Both the position numbers and the translations under genes were made by a program. Below are positions 9,434 through 18,064 of a DNA stretch of 64,000 nt, one piece after another. Source of the DNA: Pseudovibrio sp. Tun.PSC04-5.I4. GTDB taxonomy: Bacteria > Pseudomonadota > Alphaproteobacteria > Rhizobiales > Stappiaceae. Location of the stretch: contig NZ_FNLB01000006.1 of the NCBI RefSeq assembly GCF_900104145.1, positions 2,740,501 through 2,804,500 on the forward strand, read 5' to 3'. Position 1 is the stretch's first letter, and every line of letters begins with the position of its first letter. The notes beneath the pieces are model-generated. The model was not told the origin of the DNA and ran no database searches. It worked only from the letters and a program-made list of their open reading frames with translations.

Positions 9434-9973
9434 TTAGCGAGCGAACGAAATAGAGGATCCGCTTGCAGTTTGACCAGCAAAACTGGTTCCAGCGCCTGAC
9501 AGGGTAGCAACATTGCCACCACCAGCATCTTTCAACACAACCTGATTTCCATTTAGATTCCAAGCAGAAATTTGGGAGAGGCTAGCGTCGTTACACCCGC
9601 GGGTGTTTGCACGGTAGCCACCGCTCCATTTCGTCAGCGTCATAAAGAGCTTACAGTTGTCGCCACCGGAAGATACGCTCCAACCGCCAAGCAAGTCAGT
9701 TCGGCCAAGCGAACCGCCAGTTGCATTTACGTTTGGAGCAGGCGGTGCGGAAACAACCTGCGAGTTGGCGTTAGCATCCTGCCCATCAACCAAAATTTGA
9801 TTTTCATAACCAGGTTGACCCGGAATGATTGGCGACAAAGTTTGACCTTCAATAGGAGAAACAGGAGAAGCCGGCAGCGGCGATACATAGCTACGCGTAT
9901 AAGTCGTTCGCTGGCACGCCATTGTGGAAATTGCAATTACAGAAACAAATGCAATCGTCAAACTACGATTCAT
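9434..9973 (-). CDS. Inh/AprI-type protease-inhibitor lipoprotein (Omp19-like)
   Basis: A 179-residue lipoprotein: signal peptide ending in lipobox ISTMAC with C20 as the lipidated cysteine, a Pro/Gln/Asn-rich linker (about 28-85), then an AprI/Inh beta-barrel domain (about 90-179) with LLGGWSVSSGGDNC and a second Cys in TRGCNDASL that probably form its disulphide. Members inhibit metalloproteases in Pseudomonas/Serratia; the related Brucella Omp19 is an outer membrane lipoprotein with inhibitor activity. Target protease unknown here. Single gene with its own terminator. Confidence 0.85.
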   Translation of the reverse strand: MNRSLTIAFVSVIAISTMACQRTTYTRSYVSPLPASPVSPIEGQTLSPIIPGQPGYENQILVDGQDANANSQVVSAPPAPNVNATGGSLGRTDLLGGWSVSSGGDNCKLFMTLTKWSGGYRANTRGCNDASLSQISAWNLNGNQVVLKDAGGGNVATLSGAGTSFAGQTASGSSISFAR

Positions 9974-10158
9974 AGTGGTGTCATCCCAGCCTTGTGAATT
10001 AAGGCGTATTAACCATAAAGATCTTAAGAAGATGCCTCTAAAATGAGGCCGGTGGAAGTTTAGAGCTAAAAAAAAGAAAGTTTCCCACCGAAACCCTCAT
10101 TTCCTTGGGGTAACATGCCGAAAATCGCAATCATTAGAAAGCAAAGGGCGAAACAAAA

Positions 10159-10617
10159 TCAACAAGCAGTTCGCCAATTTAGAGAATCACTAGAAAAAAC
10201 TTTTGAAGAAATCGATAAATCTATAGCTTCTTTAATCCTGCTGAATGCATCTGTTGCCTCTTTTATATTTCGCGGCTCCTGTTCATCTGAGCGGGCACCC
10301 CAATTCATCCTTGTAGGCTGCCCAGGCCAAATCGGTTGCTTGTCAAGAAGCACACTAGTTTGAAGACTTATTACGAAATCAGGCTGCGGTGCATGCGGCA
10401 GCGAAAAAACATTCCAGGACTTGGGATGCAAGCCGCTTTCCTGCAGTGCATTGGCAAAAAGCACCTTCCGTGTGATCGGGCGCATTATCTCTCCCGGCAA
10501 CGGACCAGCAGAAAATGCTCTCAGGCCTCCCATTGAAGCTTTATTCAAATAGGCCTCTGCTGCGAGGCTAAAAAACGAATTCTCTACGCAAACAAACAGT
10601 ACATTCGCCATTGTCAT
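10159..10617 (-). CDS. Low-molecular-weight phosphotyrosine phosphatase/ArsC-fold protein lacking the catalytic arginine
   Basis: A 152-residue protein with the LMW-PTP/arsenate-reductase fold: N-terminal VLFVCVENSFFSLAAEAYL lines up with the family P-loop region (VCxGNxxRSxxAE), then FSAG. The CX5R signature is not intact: the cysteine is kept but the arginine position is phenylalanine (CVENSFF), and the C-terminal general-acid Asp-Pro pair is not recognisable (WGARSDEQ). It is therefore probably not a working phosphatase and may be a binding protein. ATG 10617 is chosen because GGAGG lies 7 nt upstream; the frame is open further 5'. Divergent from the MAPEG gene. Confidence 0.75.
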   Translation of the reverse strand: MTMANVLFVCVENSFFSLAAEAYLNKASMGGLRAFSAGPLPGEIMRPITRKVLFANALQESGLHPKSWNVFSLPHAPQPDFVISLQTSVLLDKQPIWPGQPTRMNWGARSDEQEPRNIKEATDAFSRIKEAIDLSISSKVFSSDSLNWRTAC

Positions 10618-10882
10618 AGGAACGCCTCCACTGCAGCGCCGGACGTTGTCCAATCATCGGTGTGCTTCTCATTCCCAGCACCTTTTAGTGCCCTTTTTAT
10701 TCGGGAGGATGACACTCGAATGAAACGCTAGTGATAATCACAGATGGGTTGGGAATAATACGGGGCTACTGGCTAATCAGCGCAGTCTGGCCAGCTTCAA
10801 TCTTAAGTGACCGCTGTTCACTTTCAGAATAAGCGCCTGTATAAGAAGCAATGTTTTTCTGCTTTTCTTGGGAGCTTGCACA

Positions 10883-11260
10883 ATGTCTTTTCCTTTATGG
10901 ACAATTCTGATTGCCGGTCTGATGCCATGGCTTTCAGTTCTTCCTGCCAAAATTTCTCGCAACTATAACAATTCCAAACCGAGGGATCCGGCCTACTGGA
11001 AAGAAGGTTTCCGTCTTCGCGCACGCTCAGCCGAAATCAACTCTCACGAGGCCTTCCCTCTTTATGCAGTGTCCGTTCTGATCGCTCTCGCTTATGGAGG
11101 GGACCCAGATTGGATCGAAAAATTGTGCGGCCTGTTCATCGCAATGCGCGTTCTGTACATTGCTTGTTACTGGCTTGACCGCGCTTCCCTGCGTTCAGTC
11201 GTTTGGTTTATTGGTCTGGTTAGTTCAGTTGCACTCTTCACGTCGCCGGCGTGGTCATAA
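10883..11260 (+). CDS. MAPEG-family integral membrane protein
   Basis: A 125-residue protein with about four hydrophobic segments and the MAPEG-type motif FRLRARSAEINSHEAFPLYA. The family includes glutathione transferases and eicosanoid enzymes; most bacterial members have no assigned substrate. ATG 10883 follows GGGAG by 8 nt; an in-frame TTG at 10868 is less likely. Single gene. Confidence 0.85.
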   Translation: MSFPLWTILIAGLMPWLSVLPAKISRNYNNSKPRDPAYWKEGFRLRARSAEINSHEAFPLYAVSVLIALAYGGDPDWIEKLCGLFIAMRVLYIACYWLDRASLRSVVWFIGLVSSVALFTSPAWS

Positions 11261-11405
11261 CAGCAACTCGGGACAGTCAATATCCCCGTGATTTCATGGT
11301 ATTGTGAGACAGGCAAGGACTGGAGACGCACTAAAAATGGCGCAATTCTGCTGTTTCCGTAGTCGTTCGTTACTACGAAATTAACAGTAGCTCTTATAGC
11401 TTCCG

Positions 11406-12230
11406 TCAGTTTTTAGGGGCGACTGCCCATTTGAGGAAAAACCGGTCAGCCTGAGCTGCGGTATCTTGCGTAAATGACCGGCGAGTTCGGGCCATTAGCG
11501 CTGGCCCCGCTTCCAGTTCAGATAGAATGAGCTCATTCACGGCACCAGCAGGGCGGACAACATCTTTTATTTGCCCAGCCTCACTGCGCTCAACCAACTC
11601 TTCAATTTCGCCGCGCAAGACAGGACGAATAAAGGTTGCTTCTGTAAGGTCGGCAAGTCTTGAAGGTGGAATACCCTGATATCGGTTCTGATTATACCAA
11701 CGCAGTACAAGTGACGACCGGATCAAATCGTATAATCTTTCCGGCACGATCTCGCCCAGAGCCATGCCGTCAAATCTATGCCGCTGCCTATTCAAACGCT
11801 GAAAGTGGTAGAGCGCAAAGCGAACCGGGTCACAATATTCGACCGCGAATGCCAGCATGGATTTGGGAAAGCCCTCATGCCCGGCGTAAGCATCTCTCAA
11901 TTGAACCCAATCCAACGGCTCAGGATTACCTTTCAGAAGTGCTATCAGTGTTTTTTTGAGATCCCAACCACTAACGCTTGCAGGAACTTTAAAATCTACA
12001 CCCATCGTATCTTCTGAAGGGAAGAGCGAGAGATAGTACTCGAGAGATTGCGTGTAGATGAACCTGCAATTGGGATAAGCAGCCTCTGATTTTTTAGTGA
12101 GGTACAGATGCGAAAGATCGCCCGCGTGCAATACACGCAGATTCTTTTCGTTCTCCAAGTCACGAAAACTCTTTTCAAGCTCAAAAAATGTAGAAGAGCT
12201 GTCTGAATTAACTTGCGAAGGCGCACTCAC
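11406..12230 (-). CDS. YcgL-type nucleotidyltransferase-superfamily protein with degenerate active site
   Basis: A 274-residue protein. The block CRFIYTQSLEYYLSLFP followed by SGWDLKKTLIALLKGNPEPLDWVQ and DAYAGHEGFP is the signature of the predicted nucleotidyltransferase (YcgL, pol-beta superfamily) family. Family members normally carry GSRAxG and DSDYD-type metal ligands just before this block. Here the same stretch reads HAGDLSHLYLTKKSEAAYPN, so the GS and Asp pair are gone. I infer loss of nucleotidyl transfer activity. The function of intact members is itself poorly known. No operon partner. Confidence 0.65.
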   Translation of the reverse strand: MSAPSQVNSDSSSTFFELEKSFRDLENEKNLRVLHAGDLSHLYLTKKSEAAYPNCRFIYTQSLEYYLSLFPSEDTMGVDFKVPASVSGWDLKKTLIALLKGNPEPLDWVQLRDAYAGHEGFPKSMLAFAVEYCDPVRFALYHFQRLNRQRHRFDGMALGEIVPERLYDLIRSSLVLRWYNQNRYQGIPPSRLADLTEATFIRPVLRGEIEELVERSEAGQIKDVVRPAGAVNELILSELEAGPALMARTRRSFTQDTAAQADRFFLKWAVAPKN

Positions 12231-12375
12231 CGAAAATTGCCTAACCTGAAATCTAAGAGGCTTCTCCTCGTTGCACTTACCCTTGAACGCTTTTCAGGGC
12301 AAGTGCGGTCGAGCAGTTTGCTCTCTAAGTTTTCCAGAAACGGGAGACTCTGGCACGATGCGCCACACGCTAATA

Positions 12376-12726
12376 TTAGGCTTCTTCGGAAAAAGCGTCG
12401 AATGCGCTGAGTGCTTCAGCGGCATACATGAGGGAAGGCCCGCCGCCCATGTAAACAGCCACGCCTAATGCCTCGATAAGTTCCTCGCGTGTTACACCGT
12501 ACTTTATGCAAGCTTTTGCGTGGTAACCAAGGCAGGCGTCACAACGGGCAGCAACACCAATGGAGAGCGCGATAAGTTCTTTTGCTTTCGCTTCGAGCGC
12601 ACCTGTACCGATTGCGCTTTTTGCGATTTCACCAAAGCCTTTCATGACACCGGGAATACCAGGGCGTAACTCTGCGATACGGCCATCGGTTTGTTTTAGG
12701 AATTCTTGCCAGTTTTCTACAGCCAT
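12376..12726 (-). CDS. Carboxymuconolactone decarboxylase/AhpD-like protein
   Basis: A 116-residue all-helical CMD-family protein. The AhpD-type redox motif is present as CDACLGYHAKACIKYG (CxxC and the following His), which favours a peroxidase or disulphide-reductase role over the lactone decarboxylase. ATG 12726 has GGAG 7 nt upstream. It is divergent from a TetR regulator, suggesting that regulator controls it. Confidence 0.88.
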   Translation of the reverse strand: MAVENWQEFLKQTDGRIAELRPGIPGVMKGFGEIAKSAIGTGALEAKAKELIALSIGVAARCDACLGYHAKACIKYGVTREELIEALGVAVYMGGGPSLMYAAEALSAFDAFSEEA

Positions 12727-12740
12727 GCTTCAGCTCCATT

Positions 12741-12760
12741 ATATTAGATATAACTAATAT
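12741..12760. promoter_or_regulatory. Candidate operator between CMD gene and tetR
   Basis: Perfect inverted repeat ATATTAG-N6-CTAATAT, 14 nt above the CMD start codon in the divergent spacer. Position and symmetry suit a TetR-family operator. A second palindrome, TTTTACGTAAAA (12833-12844), lies nearer to tetR. Confidence 0.5.
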
Positions 12761-12933
12761 TGACAGAACTTCACCGACAGACAATGACTAAAATCAAACA
12801 ACCTAAGCTAAGTCCATTAATATCATTCGCGTTTTTACGTAAAACACCTCTTAATGTAACGCCCACGTCATTGTAATTTTCGCTCACCTATGCTTACTGA
12901 AGAAACTCTCCTTTTTTCATTCTGGTATTTACA

Positions 12934-13533
12934 ATGTCCATCGCAGAAATTTTGACTGCTAGAGGCCGCGCTGCTGATTTGCTGAGCGCAGCCCGAGCAG
13001 CGTTCCTCACTCAAGGCTACAAGAAGACGTCCGTGAGCCAAATTGCTGAGGCCTCAGGCATCTCAATGGCACACATTTACAATTTCTATCCGAGCAAGAT
13101 CAACCTGGCCTGTGCTGTCGTTGGTGCCGAAGTTGTTAAACTGGTGGCACGGCTGGAAACCGCAACTGACCCGAATGCCAGTGCGTCTGCGCGTCTCAGC
13201 AAGTTTATGCTGATGGAATTTGACGAGACCTATCGCCTGCTTGCACTGAACAAAGGCCTTGCAGACTGCTTGCAAGTGGTTGAGAGCAAACGGCCAGATG
13301 ACTTTGAGGAGCTGTTCCGCCTTGTCCGGCAGCCTATGCATACGATCTTGCATTCCGGCAATCTTGCAGAAGAGTTTGACCTGCGAGAAGTCAATCAGGT
13401 TGCTCGCCACATCCATGCAGCAACCATGAAATTCCGTTTTCCGCAGCTTCACAGCCAAGAATCCTATGAACTGCAGCGCAAGGAATGCATTGGCGTAATC
13501 AAGCTGGTTTTAAGGGGCGTCGAGCGGCGGTAA
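12934..13533 (+). CDS. TetR/AcrR-family transcriptional regulator
   Basis: A 199-residue regulator with an N-terminal TetR helix-turn-helix (about residues 16-60: ARAAFLTQGYKKTSVSQIAEASGISMAHIYNFYPSK) and a variable ligand-binding C-terminal domain. Probably controls itself and the divergent CMD gene through the palindromes in the 207-nt spacer; ligand unknown. Confidence 0.92.
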   Translation: MSIAEILTARGRAADLLSAARAAFLTQGYKKTSVSQIAEASGISMAHIYNFYPSKINLACAVVGAEVVKLVARLETATDPNASASARLSKFMLMEFDETYRLLALNKGLADCLQVVESKRPDDFEELFRLVRQPMHTILHSGNLAEEFDLREVNQVARHIHAATMKFRFPQLHSQESYELQRKECIGVIKLVLRGVERR

Positions 13534-13779
13534 AAGGTGGCTAATCAATGGTAAACACCCTGACATGACGTTGACAGTTTCGTAATTTTGCAAGTTCAGC
13601 TCCCTCATTATTCATATTTTCTCCTTTTTTTCTGCTATTTATGCCTAGAGCAAAGTCAAAATTTCCTCTGTTAAATCAAGTATTTATAAAGACCGTGGTT
13701 CTAGACTAATTTGTATCAAGTTACCTATCACGACCGCGTTTTGGGCCGTGTCATCCTCTTGCGTATTTTGGGGGAACCA

Positions 13780-14466
13780 ATGAGTCGCTTAAGAGTAATA
13801 ATGTTTTCGGTATTGGGATTGCTCGGCTTCAGCAGCCATTCCTTTGCTATTGAATATCCACCCGGTGTGGAGGCAACTGAACCCTATGAGGTTTATGAGG
13901 AGGAAGTTGTCGATGGCCTGATCTCGCCACCAGAGTACGACTGGAATGGTGCCTACCTCGGTGTCCAAGGTGGTTGGGCGCGCCTTCATGGCAGTGACCG
14001 CTTCAACAACAGTGGTACAGCCTATAATGGTGGAACCGTTGGATTGTACGGCGGTTACAACTACACCTACCAGAACATCATGATTGGTGTTGAAGGTGAA
14101 GGCGCATACTGGGCGTTTGGCGATGTCTCTCGCGATAATATGTCCTTGCGCTCCGATTACTTTGTGGCAGCTAAAGTCCGTGCAGGCCTGACCTACGACT
14201 GGTTTATGGCCTATGTGGCAGGTGGTGCCGCAGTTTCAACATTCCGTATTACCAATCCGAATTTTGGACCGGGCTCTGACAGCAACACCATGGTGGGCTA
14301 TGTTGGAGGTGCGGGCATCGAGATGTTCGTAACGCATAACGTTATTGTGCGACTGGATTACGAACGGATTGTATTCCCCGGCCGCAGCTTCACTGTTGGC
14401 AACACACGCTTCAAGGAAGACATTGATAGCGACGCAATTCGGCTCGGCGTTTCCTACAAGTTCTAG
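13780..14466 (+). CDS. Outer membrane beta-barrel protein (Omp25/31-like)
   Basis: A 228-residue secreted protein: signal peptide (MSRLRVIMFSVLGLLGFSSH, ending near FA at 23-24), an acidic linker (VEATEPYEVYEEEVVDG), then an 8-strand-type barrel beginning DWNGAYLGVQGGWA and ending with the C-terminal aromatic pattern IRLGVSYKF. This is typical of the Omp25/31/RopB family of alphaproteobacteria. ATG 13780 is chosen because GGGGGA precedes it and it starts the signal peptide. Confidence 0.9.
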   Translation: MSRLRVIMFSVLGLLGFSSHSFAIEYPPGVEATEPYEVYEEEVVDGLISPPEYDWNGAYLGVQGGWARLHGSDRFNNSGTAYNGGTVGLYGGYNYTYQNIMIGVEGEGAYWAFGDVSRDNMSLRSDYFVAAKVRAGLTYDWFMAYVAGGAAVSTFRITNPNFGPGSDSNTMVGYVGGAGIEMFVTHNVIVRLDYERIVFPGRSFTVGNTRFKEDIDSDAIRLGVSYKF

Positions 14467-14484
14467 GGACAACTCCCCTAAATG

Positions 14485-14520
14485 AAAAAATCCGCCTCAA
14501 TTCACTGAGGCGGATTTTTT
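14485..14520 (+). terminator. Strong bidirectional terminator between omp and sdhB
   Basis: Perfect inverted repeat AAATCCGCCTCA/TGAGGCGGATTT, A-rich on the left and T-rich on the right. It lies 18 nt after the omp stop and 25 nt from the convergent sdhB stop, so it can serve both. Confidence 0.9.
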
Positions 14521-14545
14521 ATTTTGATATCAGTATCTTCGCGCG

Positions 14546-15328
14546 TTAAACGCGGCGCTCAACCATCATCTTCTTGATCTCAGCAATCGCCTTCGCAGGG
14601 TTAAGACCCTTAGGACATGCCTGAGAACAGTTCATAATGGTGTGACAACGGTAGAGACGGAATGGATCTTCAAGATTATCCAGACGCTCACCAGTTGCCT
14701 CATCACGGCTGTCGATCAACCAGCGGTATGCCTGCAGAAGAACTGCAGGGCCGAGGTAACGATCACCATTCCACCAGTAACTTGGGCAAGAAGTGGAGCA
14801 GCATGCACACAAGATACACTCATAAAGACCATCCAGCTTCTGGCGATCCTCATAGGACTGCAGCCATTCTTTTTCAGGCTCAGGTGTTGTGGTTTTCAGC
14901 CAAGGCTCAATAGACCGGTGCTGAGCGTAGAAGCGTGTCAGATCCGGCACGAGATCCTTCACAACAGGCATATGCGGCAGAGGGTAGATCTTGACGATCT
15001 CGTGCGAACATTCGTCAGCACCCTTTGTACAAGCCAGTGTGTTGGTTCCGTCGATGTTCATCGCACAGGAACCACAGATGCCCTCACGACAAGAACGACG
15101 GAAGGTCAGTGTAGCATCGACCTTGTCCTTGATGTAGATGAGCGCATCCAAAACCATTGGACCACAATTGTCCGCATCAACATAATAAGTGTCGATGCGC
15201 GGATTACGACCATCATCGGGAGACCAGCGGTAAACGCGGTACTCACGAGTGTTGGTGGCGCCTTCCGGCTTTGGCCAGACCTTGCCTTCTCCCATCCGGG
15301 AGTTTTTTGGCAGTTTGAATTCAGCCAT
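14546..15328 (-). CDS. sdhB: Succinate dehydrogenase iron-sulfur subunit
   Basis: Electron-transfer subunit of complex II, 260 residues. Three Fe-S ligand sets are visible: SCREGICGSC (2Fe-2S, about 79-88), CILCACCSTSC (4Fe-4S, about 171-181) and CHTIMNCSQACPKGLNPAKAI (3Fe-4S with the last 4Fe-4S Cys). Last gene of sdhCDAB, 24 nt after sdhA. Confidence 0.98.
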   Translation of the reverse strand: MAEFKLPKNSRMGEGKVWPKPEGATNTREYRVYRWSPDDGRNPRIDTYYVDADNCGPMVLDALIYIKDKVDATLTFRRSCREGICGSCAMNIDGTNTLACTKGADECSHEIVKIYPLPHMPVVKDLVPDLTRFYAQHRSIEPWLKTTTPEPEKEWLQSYEDRQKLDGLYECILCACCSTSCPSYWWNGDRYLGPAVLLQAYRWLIDSRDEATGERLDNLEDPFRLYRCHTIMNCSQACPKGLNPAKAIAEIKKMMVERRV

Positions 15329-15352
15329 ATCGGTTACTCCAGGTTTCGGCGC

Positions 15353-17218
15353 CTAGTAGACGCGGGCTTTCGGTGCGATTTTCTTCATGTCGATGCCGCC
15401 CTGCTCGAAGGTGGTCAACGGCTCAAGAACAACCGGACGGTAGCTCAGCGTCACTTTACCATCCTCAGAGAGGTGGGAAATGGTGTGCTTGCGCCACTCT
15501 TCATCATTACGACCGCCGAGAGGACCATCTTTGTAGTCTTCACGAGCGTGCGCACCACGGCTCTCTTTACGGGCTTCAGCGCCGTAAACTGTCGTGATCG
15601 CGTTTGCCATAAGGTTTTCAAGCTCAAGCGTTTCGACCAGATCAGAGTTCCAAATCATGGAACTATCCGACACACGGATGTCTTGCATTTCACCCCAGAT
15701 TGCCGAGATGCGCTGACACCCTTGCTCCAAGCTCTCCTGCGTACGGAACACAGCAGCGTCTTCCTGCATGGTCTTCTGCATCTTCAAGCGCAGTTCTGCA
15801 GTTGGGCTTGAGCCCTTGGCAAAACGCAGCTTGTCAAAGCGAGCCATGATCTTCTGGCTGGAGGCGTCGTTTGGCTCTGGAATTTCAGCTTCCCGGTCAA
15901 CAACCTCGCCAGCGCGGATTGCTGCGGCACGGCCAAACACAACCAAATCGATCAGGGAGTTGGATCCGAGGCGGTTTGCACCGTGAACGGACGCACACCC
16001 AGCTTCACCAACAGCCATCAGACCCGGCGCAATCGCATTTGGATCTTCTTTTGTTGGGTTCAGCACTTCACCCCAATAGTTGGTTGGAATACCACCCATA
16101 TTGTAGTGAACGGTTGGCAGAACCGGAATTGGCTCCTTGGTCAGGTCCACACCTGCGAAGATGCGCGCGCTTTCAGAAATACCTGGAAGACGTTCAGCCA
16201 GCAAATCAGGATCGAGATGATCCAGATGCAGGAAGATGTGATCTTTGTTTTTGCCAACACCACGGCCTTCGCGAATTTCCATCGTCATACAACGGGAAAC
16301 AACATCACGAGAGGCAAGGTCTTTTGCGGACGGTGCATAACGCTCCATGAAGCGCTCACCCTCGGAGTTTACAAGGTAACCACCTTCGCCGCGTGCACCC
16401 TCAGTGATCAGACAGCCTGAGCCGTAAATCCCGGTTGGGTGGAACTGAACGAATTCCATATCCTGCAATGGCAAACCTGCACGAGCAACCATGCCGCCGC
16501 CATCACCTGTACAGGTGTGCGCAGATGTTGCAGAGAAGAACGCGCGACCGTAACCACCTGTCGCCAGCACAACCATCTTCGCAGAGAAGCGGTGAATTGT
16601 GCCGTCATCAAGGTTCCATGCCATAACGCCTTCACACTTACCGTCTTCAGACATGATGAGATCAAGCGCGAAGTACTCAATGAAGAAGTCAGCGTTGTGG
16701 CGCAGGGCCTGGCCGTAAAGTGTGTGCAGAATAGCGTGGCCTGTACGGTCAGCTGCTGCACAAGTGCGCTGCACTGGAGGGCCTTCGCCGTAATTCTGCA
16801 TGTGACCACCGAACGGACGCTGGTAGATTTTTCCTTCTTCCGTCCGAGAGAATGGCACACCGTAGTGCTCCAGCTCATAAACTGCTTTTGGTGCTTCACG
16901 AACGAGGTATTCCATCGCATCCGTGTCGCCCAGCCAGTCAGAGCCCTTCACAGTGTCATACATATGCCACTGCCAGCAGTCTGGCGTCATGTTTTTCAGG
17001 CTGGCTGCGATACCACCCTGTGCTGCCACTGTGTGCGAGCGGGTTGGAAACACCTTGGAGATACAAGCTGTTTTGAGACCCTGCTCTGCCATGCCGAGCG
17101 TTGCCCGAAGGCCAGCACCACCAGCACCAACGACCACAACGTCAAACTTGTGGTCTACAAACTCATAGGCCTTGCCGCTTTGGCTTGGCGCTGTCGAAAC
17201 ACCGGTCTGTTCAACCAT
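15353..17218 (-). CDS. sdhA: Succinate dehydrogenase flavoprotein subunit
   Basis: Catalytic FAD subunit that oxidises succinate to fumarate. It is 621 residues: Rossmann VVVVGAGGAGLRAT (27-40), covalent flavin histidine H62 in TRSHTVAAQGGI, the substrate block HPTGIYGSGCLITEGARGEGG, and the C-terminal YRPV region. It lies 5 nt from sdhD and 24 nt from sdhB. Confidence 0.98.
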   Translation of the reverse strand: MVEQTGVSTAPSQSGKAYEFVDHKFDVVVVGAGGAGLRATLGMAEQGLKTACISKVFPTRSHTVAAQGGIAASLKNMTPDCWQWHMYDTVKGSDWLGDTDAMEYLVREAPKAVYELEHYGVPFSRTEEGKIYQRPFGGHMQNYGEGPPVQRTCAAADRTGHAILHTLYGQALRHNADFFIEYFALDLIMSEDGKCEGVMAWNLDDGTIHRFSAKMVVLATGGYGRAFFSATSAHTCTGDGGGMVARAGLPLQDMEFVQFHPTGIYGSGCLITEGARGEGGYLVNSEGERFMERYAPSAKDLASRDVVSRCMTMEIREGRGVGKNKDHIFLHLDHLDPDLLAERLPGISESARIFAGVDLTKEPIPVLPTVHYNMGGIPTNYWGEVLNPTKEDPNAIAPGLMAVGEAGCASVHGANRLGSNSLIDLVVFGRAAAIRAGEVVDREAEIPEPNDASSQKIMARFDKLRFAKGSSPTAELRLKMQKTMQEDAAVFRTQESLEQGCQRISAIWGEMQDIRVSDSSMIWNSDLVETLELENLMANAITTVYGAEARKESRGAHAREDYKDGPLGGRNDEEWRKHTISHLSEDGKVTLSYRPVVLEPLTTFEQGGIDMKKIAPKARVY

Positions 17219-17223
17219 CTAGA

Positions 17224-17607
17224 TCAGCCTCCGAAGCTGATTTTAAGCACTGCAACAACGGAAGCGAGTGCGATAATAGAAGCGAAGAAAATGTTACCCA
17301 TAAGAAGAAGGAACTTGAGGCCTTCTGTGTGGACGTAATCTTCGATGATGACTTGCATGCCCAGCTTCATGTGCAGGCAGCCGACCAGGATCACCAAAAG
17401 CATCAAGGTGGAGATGATCGGATTTTGAAGTGCTTCTGTGAAACTCGCATAATCAGCGCCCTGAAGCGCGATAACGAGAATGACAAAGAAGGAAATAAGA
17501 AACACATTCGCGACAGCGGTCAAACGCTGACGCCAGAAGTGAGTAGTTCCGTCCTTAGCAGAGCCAAGGCCGGTTACTTTTTTGAGCGGAGTGCGCATAT
17601 CGGTCAT
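17224..17607 (-). CDS. sdhD: Succinate dehydrogenase membrane anchor subunit D
   Basis: A 127-residue, three-helix membrane anchor (segments near 32-50, 63-81 and 98-123). It carries the family block HMKLGMQVIIEDYVH around the haem/quinone region. It begins 10 nt after sdhC, with the sdhA start 5 nt beyond its stop. Confidence 0.93.
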   Translation of the reverse strand: MTDMRTPLKKVTGLGSAKDGTTHFWRQRLTAVANVFLISFFVILVIALQGADYASFTEALQNPIISTLMLLVILVGCLHMKLGMQVIIEDYVHTEGLKFLLLMGNIFFASIIALASVVAVLKISFGG

Positions 17608-17617
17608 TGCTCTCTCC

Positions 17618-18016
17618 TTAAGCTACGATGAAGCCGATGATCCAAAGGACCACCGTGAGGGCAACAGAAGCTATGATCGTCGCGCGAGCCATCCAGTTCG
17701 CAGCTGACAGGTCAAAGCCATGACCCATATCCCAGATGAAATGACGAAGACCGCCAATCATGTGGTGCACGAGTGCCCAGGTAAAGCCGAAGAGGACCAA
17801 TCGACCCAGGAAGGAGCCGAACACGTCCATTGCAAATTGATAGGACTCTGGGCCTGCTGCTGCGCAGACGAGCCAGAACGCCATCAAAATCGTTCCAAAA
17901 TAAAGCGCCGCGCCGGTGACGCGATGAAGAATGGACATCACCATCGTCATGATCGGCTTATAGATCTGAAGATGGGGCGATAATGGCCGATTGGCCTGGG
18001 GGTCAGCGTTCGCCAT
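17618..18016 (-). CDS. sdhC: Succinate dehydrogenase cytochrome b556 subunit
   Basis: A 132-residue, three-helix cytochrome b subunit. RPLSPHLQIYKP and SILHRVTG form the quinone/haem motif, and HHMIGGLRHFIWDMGHG carries the axial haem histidine. First gene of sdhCDAB; a 22-bp perfect palindrome is 26 nt upstream of the start. Confidence 0.96.
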   Translation of the reverse strand: MANADPQANRPLSPHLQIYKPIMTMVMSILHRVTGAALYFGTILMAFWLVCAAAGPESYQFAMDVFGSFLGRLVLFGFTWALVHHMIGGLRHFIWDMGHGFDLSAANWMARATIIASVALTVVLWIIGFIVA

Positions 18017-18042
18017 AAATCTCTCTCCCGTCCTTGGTTATA

Positions 18043-18064
18043 GTTACGTTTACGTAAACGTAAC
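18043..18064. promoter_or_regulatory. 22-bp perfect palindrome upstream of sdhC
   Basis: Each arm reads GTTACGTTTAC followed by its exact complement, giving an ACGT-containing operator-like site with TTACGTAA at its core, 26 nt above the sdhC ATG. A related TTACGTTCACGTAA is at 18318-18331. Very likely a binding site for a dimeric regulator of the sdh operon; the regulator is not identified. Confidence 0.7.

Noticed and set aside
14642..15811. 389-codon plus-strand ORF opposite sdhB/sdhA
   Set aside because: It lies wholly antisense to well-supported sdh genes and its product (Arg/Thr/His-rich, no domain) is a typical shadow of codon bias.
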